A program made the position numbers and the translations under genes. The notes below the pieces were generated by a model. The model saw nothing but the letters and a program-made list of their open reading frames with translations, was not told the origin of the DNA and ran no database searches. A DNA stretch of 25,296 nt from Turicibacter sp. UBA7094 (GTDB lineage: Bacteria; Bacillota_I; Bacilli_A; MOL361; Turicibacteraceae), in NCBI GenBank assembly GCA_002493395.1, contig DKYS01000007.1, positions 17,264-42,559 on the forward strand. The letters are read 5' to 3'. Each line of letters starts with the position of its first letter. Positions within the stretch are counted from its first letter, which is position 1. Positions 8,257 through 16,078 of the stretch are shown piece by piece.

Positions 8257-8298
8257 ATAGTGTAGTTCGTGTCGAAGAAAGTTGAAAGGAGGCGCAAT

Positions 8299-9480
8299 AT
8301 GAATAAAAAAATAAATCAAAAAAGGTTTTTAGTTCATAGTCTATTAGTATTTGTCTTCTCTTTATTAAGTATTAGCGCCCCTGCACAAACGTATGCATGG
8401 GCCCAATCTAATAATGACCAACTTTTGCATATTGATGAAAAACGAAAAATATATGAAGTTTCGACCAAACAAGCACAACCGTCAGCTTCTAAAAAACAAG
8501 CCAATGAGCGCTACATGTTAATTCCGGGGGGTGACGCCATTGGAATTAAGATTCAAACGAATGGATTAGTCGTTGTTGATACCTATCTTGTGAATACGGA
8601 AGATGGAACGATTAATCCGGCTAAAGAGGCTGGTGTCATGAAAGGAGATATGATTTTAGCTGTTAATAACCAAAAAATTTCAACAATCGAGGAATACAAA
8701 GAACAACTAACGCTTTCACAGGAAAGTAAGCAAATGATTTTAACCATTGATCGTCAAGGGAAAACAGAAAATATTACCGTTCATCCTGTGGTATCGACGG
8801 AAGGTGTGTGTACGACCGGGCTCTATTTACGTGATAAATTAGCGGGAATCGGGACATTGACCTTTATTGACCCCGCTTCTAATAAATACGGTGCCCTAGG
8901 ACATGAAATTATCGACCAAGATACGAATCAATTGGTAAGTATCAAAACGGGTGAAATTATTAATTCCAATGTTTTATCTGTGAGAAAGGCGACGACAGGA
9001 AAACCTGGTGAAAAAGTAGCAGACATTTTATTCGATGAAAAACTAGGAACGCTTGATAAAAATAATAAATTTGGTGTTTATGGTTTGATGCAATCCAATG
9101 AAATGAGCCAAAAAGAGTTAATGCCGATGGCGTATATGAACGAAGTAAAAAAAGGACCTGCACAAATTTTAACGGTTTTGAACGGAAATAAAATTGAAGC
9201 CTTTGATATTGAAATTACAGAAGTGAATGTTCAAAGTGAAAAAGCAATTAAAGGCTTAAAATATACCGTCACGGATCCTCGTCTATTAGAAGAAACTGGA
9301 GGTATCGTTCAAGGAATGAGCGGTAGTCCGATTATTCAAGACGGTAAAATTGTTGGTGCGGTGACCCACGTTCTCGTTCATGATTCAACGTTAGGGTATG
9401 GAATTTTTATTGAGTGGATGCTTCAAGAAATAGGAATCGACTATCCGGCTCAAAAAACATTAACGAAAGTTGCTTCTTAA
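8299..9480 (+). CDS. spoIVB: SpoIVB serine peptidase (S55), sigma-K checkpoint protease
   Basis: SpoIVB is secreted from the forespore into the intermembrane space, where it cleaves SpoIVFA and so triggers pro-sigma-K processing. The 393 residues begin with a signal/anchor helix (about 10-30), followed by a PDZ domain (about 75-165, with DMILAVNNQKI) and the S55 peptidase domain (about 170-385). The predicted catalytic residues are H202 in ALGHEI and S341 in QGMSGSP. An in-frame GTG at 8269 has no ribosome-binding site, while AAAGGAGG (8285-8292) sits six bases before ATG 8299. It directly precedes spo0A as in Bacillus and Clostridium. It is about 30 residues shorter than the Bacillus subtilis protein. 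Confidence 0.95.
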   Translation: MNKKINQKRFLVHSLLVFVFSLLSISAPAQTYAWAQSNNDQLLHIDEKRKIYEVSTKQAQPSASKKQANERYMLIPGGDAIGIKIQTNGLVVVDTYLVNTEDGTINPAKEAGVMKGDMILAVNNQKISTIEEYKEQLTLSQESKQMILTIDRQGKTENITVHPVVSTEGVCTTGLYLRDKLAGIGTLTFIDPASNKYGALGHEIIDQDTNQLVSIKTGEIINSNVLSVRKATTGKPGEKVADILFDEKLGTLDKNNKFGVYGLMQSNEMSQKELMPMAYMNEVKKGPAQILTVLNGNKIEAFDIEITEVNVQSEKAIKGLKYTVTDPRLLEETGGIVQGMSGSPIIQDGKIVGAVTHVLVHDSTLGYGIFIEWMLQEIGIDYPAQKTLTKVAS

Positions 9481-9494
9481 GTCTTTAGTTTTTT

Positions 9495-9575
9495 TTCGAC
9501 ACTTTTTGACAAAGATTCGTGAAAAGGGTTTAAAAAGAAATAAAAGACAAAAGGCGATAAAAAAAATTTGTCGAA
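9495..9575 (+). promoter_or_regulatory. Spo0A boxes in the spo0A control region
   Basis: Two perfect 0A boxes (TGTCGAA) lie in the 204-base gap: TTCGACA (minus orientation) at 9495-9501 and TGTCGAA at 9569-9575. A one-mismatch box, TTTGACA, at 9505-9511 repeats the first exactly 10 bases on, one helical turn. The downstream box overlaps the sigma-H type -10. This indicates autoregulation by Spo0A. Confidence 0.75.
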
Positions 9576-9576
9576 T
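9550..9576 (+). promoter_or_regulatory. Candidate sigma-H promoter for spo0A
   Basis: AAAGGCGAT at 9550-9558 matches 7 of 9 positions of RnAGGAwWW. Eleven bases later GTCGAAT at 9570-9576 is a perfect RnnGAAT -10. Bacillus spo0A has a sigma-H promoter (Ps) in the same place. Confidence 0.6.
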
Positions 9577-9621
9577 GTGTTTAAGAAATTTTGTATTCGC
9601 GCAAAAAAAATAAAGTAATTA

Positions 9622-9650
9622 TTGAAAAATGTAAGGAAGTGTAATTTAAT
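9622..9650 (+). promoter_or_regulatory. Candidate sigma-A promoter for spo0A
   Basis: TTGAAA at 9622-9627, exactly 17 bases, then TTTAAT at 9645-9650, 34 bases before the start codon. In this arrangement the vegetative promoter lies downstream of the sigma-H one. Confidence 0.6.
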
Positions 9651-9684
9651 AGATATATAACCGGAAAAATTAGGGGGCCAAAAA

Positions 9685-10497
9685 ATGAGTAAATTAAAAG
9701 TTTTATTAGCAGATGATAATAAAGAATTAATCACTGTACTATCAGAATACATTACCTTGCAAGAGGATATGGAAGTTGTTGAAGTAGCGGGGAATGGGAA
9801 TGAAGTTTTATCTGTTTTAAGACAACGCGAGATTGATATTTTATTATTAGATGTTGTTATGCCAGATTTAGATGGAGTAAGTGTTTTAGAAGAATTAAAA
9901 GACAATCCAACTTTATATAAACGTCCACGCCATATTATTATGTTTACTGCTTTTAACCAAGAAAAAATCATGATGCGTGCAGCTGAATTAGGGGCTTCAT
10001 ATTTCATTATGAAACCATTTGAAATTAATAAAATTGTAAAAATCATTCGTGATATCAATACACGTTTTGATACAACAGAAGTATCAAAACCGATTAATAA
10101 TTTATATACAAACCAACGCCCAGTGATGAAAGAATTCGACTTAGAATCTGAAATCACAAACATTTTACATGAGATGGGTGTACCTGCTCATATTAAAGGA
10201 TACTTATATTTACGTGAGTCAATTAATATGGTATATAATGATATTGAGTTATTAGGATCGATTACGAAAGTTTTATATCCAGATGTCGCTAAGAAATATA
10301 AAACAACTGCTTCACGTGTAGAACGTGCGATTCGTCATGCCATTGAAGTTGCGTGGAATCGTGGAAATATCGAGGCCATTTCAAATATCTTTGGTTATAC
10401 AGTAAGCGTTTCAAAATCAAAACCAACGAACTCAGAGTTTATTGCGATGATTGCTGATAAATTACGCTTAGAACATAAAAATAAAGTGGCGTCATAA
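9685..10497 (+). CDS. spo0A: Sporulation master response regulator Spo0A
   Basis: Spo0A is the phosphorelay-controlled transcription factor that decides entry into sporulation. The 270 residues have a receiver domain (1-125) with acidic pocket D10/D11, phosphoacceptor D56 (DILLLDVVMPDLDG), T88 and K110. A linker follows, then the C-terminal Spo0A DNA-binding domain (about 150-270). The recognition region includes GVPAHIKGYLYLRESI, ASRVERAIRHAIEVAWNRGN and AISNIFGYTV, all nearly invariant in the family. The start is ATG 9685 after AGGGGG. It stands alone behind spoIVB with its own complex promoter region and is closed by a terminator. No phosphorelay partner is visible nearby. Confidence 0.98.
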   Translation: MSKLKVLLADDNKELITVLSEYITLQEDMEVVEVAGNGNEVLSVLRQREIDILLLDVVMPDLDGVSVLEELKDNPTLYKRPRHIIMFTAFNQEKIMMRAAELGASYFIMKPFEINKIVKIIRDINTRFDTTEVSKPINNLYTNQRPVMKEFDLESEITNILHEMGVPAHIKGYLYLRESINMVYNDIELLGSITKVLYPDVAKKYKTTASRVERAIRHAIEVAWNRGNIEAISNIFGYTVSVSKSKPTNSEFIAMIADKLRLEHKNKVAS

Positions 10498-10511
10498 TTG
10501 ATTGACGATTT

Positions 10512-10541
10512 AAAAGCATCGGAAGTTTCCGATGCTTTTTT
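10512..10541 (+). terminator. Terminator after spo0A
   Basis: A 12-bp perfect stem (10512-10523 with 10528-10539) includes AGCATCGGA/TCCGATGCT and runs into T7. Confidence 0.93.
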
Positions 10542-10646
10542 TATGTTTAAAATAAAACGAACCACTGAGGGTAGTTTGCATATATTAATTCAGAATGGAG
10601 ATCCCTCAATCTAGAGGGGAATCAGTTAAAAGAAGGGAGGGATAAG

Positions 10647-10679
10647 GTGATTAGGGGAAATACTCTCTTAATCCCTTAG
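10647..10679 (+). CDS. Possible 10-codon leader ORF before the GHL10 gene
   Basis: The best Shine-Dalgarno sequence in this intergenic region (AAGGGAGGG, 10633-10641) does not serve the large gene. It lies five bases before GTG 10647, which opens a 10-codon frame (MIRGNTLLIP) ending with TAG at 10677-10679. The ATG of the large gene follows 7 bases after this stop and has no ribosome-binding site of its own. That arrangement suggests translational coupling through the mini-ORF. It could also be chance. The frame is different from that of the downstream gene, and a TAA at 10669 blocks any upstream extension of the large gene. Confidence 0.4.
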   Translation: MIRGNTLLIP

Positions 10680-10686
10680 ATCAAAT

Positions 10687-12519
10687 ATGGGAGATTATAA
10701 AATTCATCATTCTCATTTAACGTGTAATTGTCCGTATTGTCAACAATACCGACGATCAGAGGTCAATTCACAAGGTTATGCTAATCCTCTGTCATCAGTG
10801 AAGGAAGAGGTGAGGGAGGAGGTTCGAAAAGATGATCAGTTGTCTTCGGTAAAAATATTGACACACGCCGTGACCCAAGAGTCTATGATGATTGATGACG
10901 AGGTTATTTATGTTCCAAAAGTCTTACCGCCTAAAAAGGAAGAATTCCGTGGAGTTTGGATTACGACAGTTCGCAATAACGATTTTCCAAGTGAAGCCGT
11001 TTATGAAAATGGGTTTAACGTGGAACGATTTAAACAAGAATTTTTACAAATTCTTCAACGATGTAAGGTATTAAAACTGAACGCTATCTTTCTTCAAGTT
11101 CGCCCAGAAGGAGATGCTTTTTATGAATCAGCGATTAATCCATGGAGTGTCTATTTAACAGGAGAGCAAGACGTAAAACCGGATTGGGGGGACTTTGACC
11201 CGTTAGCATGGATGATTTCTGCCACCCATCGTGTCGGTATCGAATTTCATGCCTGGTTTAATCCGTTCCGTTTAACGCCAGCAAGTTCTACAGAATCGAC
11301 GAAACAAAATTTACTTCAGACATTGAGTGACACACACTATGCAAGACGTCACCCAGATTGGGTTTATTATTTTAATCATCAAATTTACCTTGATCCGGGA
11401 GTGCCAGAGGTCCGTGAGTTCATTATTCAAACCGTCATGGAAGTCGTCCAAAAATATGAAATCGACGCCGTTCATTTTGATGACTATTTCTATCCTTATT
11501 CTTATGAGACGGAAGTCGATGGCGTTGTTCATGTCGTCAGCTTTGCGGATGAAAGTCCGGATTATGCGACCTACGAACGTTACCATCGCCCCGCTCAAAG
11601 CGTTTTAGAGTGGCGGGAATCTAACATTAATCAATTGGTTTATTCATTGTCTAATGCGATTAGTGAGTATAATCAAACGAATAAAAAAAGTATTGCCTTT
11701 GGAATTAGTCCTTTTGGTGTTTGGGCCTCTGCGGAGGAGACTGGGGGAATCGGCTCTCAAACGTCTCCTAATCAACTTTCTTCGTTAAGTGAGTTTGTTA
11801 ACTCAAAGCTTTGGGTAGACGAAGGATGGATTGATTACATTGTTCCACAAAATTATTGGTCATTTTCCGATCCTCTTTCTTCGTTTGCAGAAGTTGCAAA
11901 TTGGTGGAATAAGATTGTGAGTGATTCCAAAACACAACTTTATATGGGAATTGGTCTGTATCTTTATAATGAAGATGCACAAAACCCTGCCTGGCAAAAT
12001 AAAGATGAGGTTGTCAATCAAATCAAATATCTTAGCCAACTCAATCATGTCGATGGCTACGCCTTTTTTACCTATCATAACCTCGTGATAACCACACTTG
12101 ATTTACCGGGACAAGCGGTATTAAATCAGGCGATTTTAAGTTTAGAAAGTGAAGTTTTAACGACTTATAGCTTAGTTCCACCAAGACCATGGTTACAGCA
12201 AAAAGAAACATTGCCGGTTAGTCATTTAAAAGTCACCCCTTGCGATGAAGGGTGTTTATTGATTCAGTTTGAAGATACATTAGACAATAATAGTCAATAC
12301 TATGTTATTTATCGTGTGTTGCGAACAAATTTCCGAGAAGAGATAGATCTCTCAAATGCTAGTTACATTTTAGATGTGGTTGGGAAAAATAAAGGAGAAG
12401 TGGTTCAATCGTATACCGATACAACCGCAGATCCACATCATGTGTATACTTATGCCGTAACCGCTTTGTCTCAAGCACAAGTTGAATCGACGCCGATTTC
12501 ATATATTTATGTACCATAA
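10687..12519 (+). CDS. GHL10-type glycoside-hydrolase-like protein with N-terminal Cys motif and C-terminal FN3-like domain
   Basis: The 610 residues form three parts. Residues 1-80 are hydrophilic, have no signal peptide, and carry HSHLTCNCPYC with C13, C15 and C18, a possible metal-binding knuckle. Residues about 85-495 match the glycosyl-hydrolase-like 10 family (YngK type): EEFRGVWITTVRNNDFPS, FLQVRPEGDAFYES (136-149), FHAWFNPFRL (187-196), AVHFDDYFYPY (261-271) and IDYIVPQNYW. Residues about 510-610 look like a fibronectin-III-type beta domain. Family members act, or are proposed to act, on cell-wall or envelope glycans and are normally exported; here the N-terminus argues for a cytoplasmic or mother-cell location. 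Placement just after spo0A suggests a link to sporulation, which is inference only. Confidence 0.85.
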   Translation: MGDYKIHHSHLTCNCPYCQQYRRSEVNSQGYANPLSSVKEEVREEVRKDDQLSSVKILTHAVTQESMMIDDEVIYVPKVLPPKKEEFRGVWITTVRNNDFPSEAVYENGFNVERFKQEFLQILQRCKVLKLNAIFLQVRPEGDAFYESAINPWSVYLTGEQDVKPDWGDFDPLAWMISATHRVGIEFHAWFNPFRLTPASSTESTKQNLLQTLSDTHYARRHPDWVYYFNHQIYLDPGVPEVREFIIQTVMEVVQKYEIDAVHFDDYFYPYSYETEVDGVVHVVSFADESPDYATYERYHRPAQSVLEWRESNINQLVYSLSNAISEYNQTNKKSIAFGISPFGVWASAEETGGIGSQTSPNQLSSLSEFVNSKLWVDEGWIDYIVPQNYWSFSDPLSSFAEVANWWNKIVSDSKTQLYMGIGLYLYNEDAQNPAWQNKDEVVNQIKYLSQLNHVDGYAFFTYHNLVITTLDLPGQAVLNQAILSLESEVLTTYSLVPPRPWLQQKETLPVSHLKVTPCDEGCLLIQFEDTLDNNSQYYVIYRVLRTNFREEIDLSNASYILDVVGKNKGEVVQSYTDTTADPHHVYTYAVTALSQAQVESTPISYIYVP

Positions 12520-12542
12520 GAACGATTAAGTTTTATTTCATC

Positions 12543-12590
12543 AAATAATTCTTTCCGAGCAGGGTTGACTGGGGAAGAATTATTTTTTAT
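12543..12590 (+). terminator. Terminator after the GHL10 gene
   Basis: A 14-bp stem (12543-12556 with 12572-12585, one G-U) with a 15-base loop is followed by TTT-AT. The loop contains the -35 of the next promoter. Confidence 0.85.
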
Positions 12591-12593
12591 AAT
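12565..12593 (+). promoter_or_regulatory. Sigma-A promoter nested in the preceding terminator
   Basis: TTGACT at 12565-12570, exactly 17 bases, then TATAAT at 12588-12593. This is one of the best promoter matches in the window and lies inside the terminator hairpin and T-run. Confidence 0.8.
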
Positions 12594-12638
12594 AGTTAAA
12601 TTAATAATCAATCAGATACTAGTTTAGGGGGGACGGCG

Positions 12639-13025
12639 ATGAATGAAGAAATTAAATCTTTAATTGAGCAGGCAGATAAAGCCATTCGCAACGAAGAGTT
12701 TGATAAGCTAATGGATTTTTACACAGAGGATGCAGTTTTAGTCATTATGCCTGGAAAAATAGCCCAAGGTAAACAAGAAATTAAAGAGGCCTTTATTAAG
12801 ATTGCGGCTTATTTTAAAAATAGTTTAGTTCCTACTCAAGGGAAGATGACGATGATTGAAGCGGGAGATACGGTTTTAGTTTTATCGCAGACTTTATTAG
12901 AATCAGATAACCAAGCTGAGAGTGAGTATGCCATGGAACGTCGAGCAACATATGTTTACCGTAAAGTGGATGGTGAATGGTTGTGCGCCATTGATAATTC
13001 CTATGGAACAACCTTATTAGACTAA
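12639..13025 (+). CDS. NTF2-like (SnoaL/DUF4440-type) protein
   Basis: The 128 residues have the cone-shaped NTF2-like pattern: a long N-terminal helix (EEIKSLIEQADKAIRNEEFD), then MDFYTEDAVLVIMPG, a helix KQEIKEAFIKIA, and four C-terminal strands ending in ATYVYRKVDGEWLCAIDNSYG. DUF4440/SnoaL-like proteins of this type are small cytoplasmic proteins whose ligand is usually unknown; some are steroid or polyketide isomerases or stress proteins. Nothing here fixes a substrate. The start is ATG 12639 behind a GGGGGGA ribosome-binding site. It is a single-gene unit with its own promoter and terminator. Confidence 0.85.
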   Translation: MNEEIKSLIEQADKAIRNEEFDKLMDFYTEDAVLVIMPGKIAQGKQEIKEAFIKIAAYFKNSLVPTQGKMTMIEAGDTVLVLSQTLLESDNQAESEYAMERRATYVYRKVDGEWLCAIDNSYGTTLLD

Positions 13026-13065
13026 AAAGAAAGAACGCCCTTTATGAAAAGGCGTTCTTTCTTTT
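13026..13065 (+). terminator. Terminator after the NTF2-like gene
   Basis: A 14-bp stem (13026-13039 with 13051-13064) including GAACGCC/GGCGTTC is followed by a short TTTCTTTT tract. Confidence 0.85.
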
Positions 13066-13089
13066 GATGAGAAGGGATAAAGATATAAT

Positions 13090-13132
13090 AAAAAAATCAT
13101 TTACTGTTTAGTGGTCAGTAAATGATTTTTTT
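13090..13132 (-). terminator. Bidirectional terminator of the 47-residue minus-strand gene
   Basis: A 17-bp perfect stem (13090-13106 with 13116-13132) with a 9-base loop is flanked by A7 and T7. It works on either strand and begins two bases past the stop codon of the minus-strand gene. It separates convergent transcription from the NTF2-like gene. Confidence 0.9.
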
Positions 13133-13133
13133 A

Positions 13134-13277
13134 TTAAAAGAATGGCATATCGCGTAATCCGACGATGCTAATAATTAATGAAATAACAGGAACAATAACA
13201 AATGATAAGGCAAGAACGAGTAATAAAATTTTTGTTCCTTTCATCTTGTTTAAATTATGTGGAGCTTTTTTAGCCAT
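13134..13277 (-). CDS. Small single-pass membrane protein (47 aa), hypothetical
   Basis: On the minus strand ATG at 13277-13275 opens 47 codons ending with TAA at 13136-13134. A clear ribosome-binding site AGGTGA (13285-13290) lies seven bases upstream, and a strong terminator follows the stop at once, so this is very likely a real gene. The N-terminus is basic (MAKKAPHNLNKMKGTK). One long hydrophobic segment (about residues 17-40) follows, and the end is LRDMPFF. This fits an N-in single-pass membrane peptide. I do not recognise the family. It is divergently transcribed from dinB, sharing the 95-base region between them. Confidence 0.75.
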   Translation of the reverse strand: MAKKAPHNLNKMKGTKILLLVLALSFVIVPVISLIISIVGLRDMPFF

Positions 13278-13372
13278 ATTAAATTCACCTCATAGACAAC
13301 TTTTGCTATAATGATATGTGTAACTGAATCTATTATAATATATCTATCTAAAAAAAGGAAGAGGGTTTACTG

Positions 13373-14572
13373 TTGGAAAAACCTATATTTAGAATTATCT
13401 TCCATATTGATTTAAACGCCTTTTTCGCCTCGTGCGAAATTGCTAAACGTCCGGAATTGAAGGCGTTGCCTGTTGCGGTGACGGGCGAAAAATCATCTAA
13501 ACGTGGAATTGTAACAACAGCTAATTATGTCGCAAGAAGCTACGGCGTTCATAGTGCGATGCCACTTCTTCAAGCCAAAAAGAAATGCCCACAATTGGTC
13601 GTGCTAGCCGCGGATTTTAAGTTATATCGGCAAATTTCTAGGCAATTTATGAATCTTCTTCACGAGTATACGAATCAAGTCGAAAAGGCATCAATCGATG
13701 AGGCTTACTTGGACGTCACTGCTTTGTTTCATGAGGAGAAAATGCATCCTTTGCAATTAGCTCAAACGATTCAACAACGGTTATTAGCGGAATTAAAGAT
13801 AGGGTGCAGCATTGGGATTGCACCGAATAAGTTTTTGGCCAAAATGGCGTCGGATATGAAAAAACCAAATGGGATTACGATTTTAAGAAAACGTGATTTG
13901 CCGCATCTTTTATGGCCGCAACCGATTGAAGAGATGTTTGGAATTGGAAAAGCATCGGCCCCTAAATTAAAGCAATTAGGAATCGAGACGATTGGTGATT
14001 TAGTTCATTACCAAGAGGTTGAAAAATTAGAGTGGATGTTTGGGCATCAACTTCTAAAATGGGTTGAAAATGCTCGAGGAGAAGATCAAAGTCCGGTTGA
14101 TCCAACGAGATATGAAGTGCCATCGAGCATTGGACATTCCACCACCTTTTTTAAAGATTATTATTTTGAACAAGAAATTAAAGAAGAAGCCAAAAAAATG
14201 TGTTTAAAGACGGCGAATCGATTGAAAAGTTACGGACTCTACGCCAAGACGGTGACTCTTCAATTAAAAGATGCGACGTTTAAGCAGACAACGCGTAGCT
14301 TAACATTAACCAAGCCAATTCAACATATCAATGAGTTGTATCCATTAATTGAGGAGTTATTTGATGAGCACTGGGAGGGGCAACCGTTACGGCTTATCGG
14401 GGTTTACACGACGAATTTAGTTCATACGAATAAAGTAAAAGAACCGTTGACGTTATTTAATTATCAATCGTTTGTTGAAGAGGGAAAAATCAAACAGACA
14501 ATGGAAGAAATTAAAAATAAATACGGGGCAGACCTGATTCAAAAAGGATTTCAGAAAGGAAGAAAAACATAA
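13373..14572 (+). CDS. dinB: Y-family DNA polymerase IV
   Basis: This is an error-prone translesion polymerase. The 399 residues start with the Y-family palm motif FHIDLNAFFASCE (10-22), which holds catalytic D13 and steric-gate region F17/F18. GIVTTANYVARSYGV (45-59) follows, then the second catalytic motif SIDEAYLDVT (107-116, D109/E110). The thumb helix-hairpin-helix contains MFGIGKASAPKLKQLGI, and the little-finger domain follows. No clear beta-clamp motif of the QLxLF type is seen, but EPLTLF near residue 362 could serve. The start is TTG 13373, seven bases after AGGAAGAGGG; no ATG is nearby. The stop overlaps the nudF ATG (TAATG). I see no LexA box upstream. Confidence 0.94.
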   Translation: MEKPIFRIIFHIDLNAFFASCEIAKRPELKALPVAVTGEKSSKRGIVTTANYVARSYGVHSAMPLLQAKKKCPQLVVLAADFKLYRQISRQFMNLLHEYTNQVEKASIDEAYLDVTALFHEEKMHPLQLAQTIQQRLLAELKIGCSIGIAPNKFLAKMASDMKKPNGITILRKRDLPHLLWPQPIEEMFGIGKASAPKLKQLGIETIGDLVHYQEVEKLEWMFGHQLLKWVENARGEDQSPVDPTRYEVPSSIGHSTTFFKDYYFEQEIKEEAKKMCLKTANRLKSYGLYAKTVTLQLKDATFKQTTRSLTLTKPIQHINELYPLIEELFDEHWEGQPLRLIGVYTTNLVHTNKVKEPLTLFNYQSFVEEGKIKQTMEEIKNKYGADLIQKGFQKGRKT

Positions 14573-15117
14573 TGGAAAATTTAGAAGAAAAACAGCTGAC
14601 AACAACAGAATATTACCGTAACTCATTTTTAAGGGTGACGGAGGATGACGTGTTATTACCCAATCAATTAGAGGCGAAACGCGTCGTTGTTCATCATCCT
14701 GGAGGCGTTAATTTAATCGTATTAGATGAAAAGAATCGTTTGATTTTAGTGGAACAATACCGTTATCCAGTTGGGCGTCTAACCCTTGAAACACCGGCTG
14801 GAAAAATAGAACCAAACGAGCCACCTATCGTGACAGCAAAGCGTGAGTTAGAAGAAGAAACAGGTTATACGTGCGAGTCTTTAACAATGGTTGGGCGCTT
14901 CGCAACTTCTCCAGGGTTTTGTAACGAATATATTGAAAATTATTTAGTCCTTCATCCTATTAAGTTAGAGCAAGAGGTTCAAGGAGATGAGGATGAATTT
15001 TTAAACGTCTATCATTTAACTAAAGAGGAGGCGTTAGCAGCTATAGAAGACGGGCGAATTTGCGATTTTAAAACGGTCTATGCGATTCAATATTTAATGT
15101 TGACGCAACGGTGGTAA
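14572..15117 (+). CDS. nudF: ADP-ribose pyrophosphatase (Nudix hydrolase)
   Basis: The 181 residues form a Nudix hydrolase of the ADP-sugar type, which splits ADP-ribose into AMP and ribose 5-phosphate. The Nudix box runs from G77 to Y99 (G-x5-E-x7-RELEEETGY) with all catalytic glutamates present. The proline typical of the ADP-sugar subclass may lie in FATSPGFCNEY downstream. The gene is intact and overlaps dinB by one base. Its last 136 bases, plus 15 bases after the stop, are repeated 3366 bases downstream at 18348-18498, just before spoIIM. In Bacillus nudF lies close to spoIIM, so the segment between is likely an insertion. Confidence 0.92.
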   Translation: MENLEEKQLTTTEYYRNSFLRVTEDDVLLPNQLEAKRVVVHHPGGVNLIVLDEKNRLILVEQYRYPVGRLTLETPAGKIEPNEPPIVTAKRELEEETGYTCESLTMVGRFATSPGFCNEYIENYLVLHPIKLEQEVQGDEDEFLNVYHLTKEEALAAIEDGRICDFKTVYAIQYLMLTQRW

Positions 15118-15132
15118 GAACGCAATGATAGA
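14982..15132 (+). repeat. nudF 3'-end direct repeat, left copy
   Basis: These 151 bases match 18348-18498 without gaps and with about seven substitutions. Left of this block the two sites fall to about 58% identity; right of it they are unrelated, because the left copy runs into the IS1380 remnant. Confidence 0.9.
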
Positions 15133-16078
15133 GCCAGCGATTTTTTACACGAACATACGTTAAATCCCTGATAACAACGTCGGAATGTGGCTGTTCATCA
15201 AAGTTACGATCTACGAGTTCGCCTGCTTTTCGTCTCACTTGAACAATGATACGTCTTGGTCGATCCCAACTCTTTGCTTGGTAATCAAACTCCCATAAAA
15301 TTGTTGAGAGTATTTGAGTGAACAATCCGCTCATAAGTCACCCGTCACTTCTTGTGCTAATCAATCTAACGTTGCGTCCTTCATATCTAATGTTTCGCAC
15401 AATTTATGAGGGTCGCAAGAACACTCGTGACTTCAGTCGTGGGAGGTTCAAAACGTGAGAGTACAGGGAAAAAAGAAACGACATTTGGTAAGGTATAAAC
15501 ATTGCTCGCACGAAGCTCAACTTTTAAACAGTCTCCAGTCATTCCATCAAAAGCCATGAGAGGATGAAAGCTTTGTGCCTGATAGTGGGCATTAAAGGCC
15601 TTCCTATATTGATGGCCATAGGTCTGAAAATGAGTGGAATCCACATCAAAGATGAAATGATTAGGCGTTTCGACTGGATAAAATTACGCTAATAGTTTTT
15701 GATTGATGAGTTTAAATGGCTTGCTTATTTCCTTCGTCAATCGATGAGTAAAACGAGATAAAGTCGGTTGAGAAGCTAACGAGGGCTTATCAAGCAAAGT
15801 AGTTAATAAAGAGTCAACTCGTAACTCATCCGCATCATCAACACAGTGATAACTAGCAATGGTTTGATAAATTTGTTGGAGACAAAGAAGGTCGTGATTC
15901 GTATGGATTCGAATCGCCTGATTAGTCTCTGAATAAAAGGATTATTTTAAGCGTTCTGGAAACTTCATGTGATGCATAAATTCTTGGATTAACAATAGTC
16001 CCGCATCGAACGTTAAAGTCTACCCTTGAAATTATGTTTAATTTTTTGATTGAAACGAAGTTGTTCTGGATGTATCAT
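15133..16078 (-). pseudogene. IS1380-family transposase, degraded
   Basis: The minus strand reads as an IS1380-type DDE transposase in pieces. ATG at 16078 gives MIHPEQLRFNQKIKHNFKG; after a frameshift near 16020 the frame continues with TFDAGLLLIQEFMHHM, as in intact members. In-frame stops occur at 15942-15944 and 15684-15686. The segment FDVDSTHFQTYGHQ plus FNAHYQAQSFHPLMAFDG (about 15555-15655) holds the first catalytic Asp region. Another frameshift or deletion lies near 15385-15430, and DYQAKSWDRPRRIIVQVRR (about 15235-15290) follows. The reading stops abruptly at about 15133, where nudF-flanking sequence begins, so the C-terminus with its last catalytic Glu is missing. It is non-functional. 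Confidence 0.85.

Noticed and set aside
9477..10163. 228-codon open frame on the minus strand opposite spo0A
   Set aside because: It is antisense to the highly conserved spo0A coding sequence, has Ser/Phe/Ile-rich composition typical of shadow frames, no ribosome-binding site and no recognisable domain.
10583..10592. CATATATT, a perfect sigma-E -10 match upstream of the GHL10 gene
   Set aside because: No -35 element of the sigma-E type lies 13-16 bases upstream, so the match alone is not supported.
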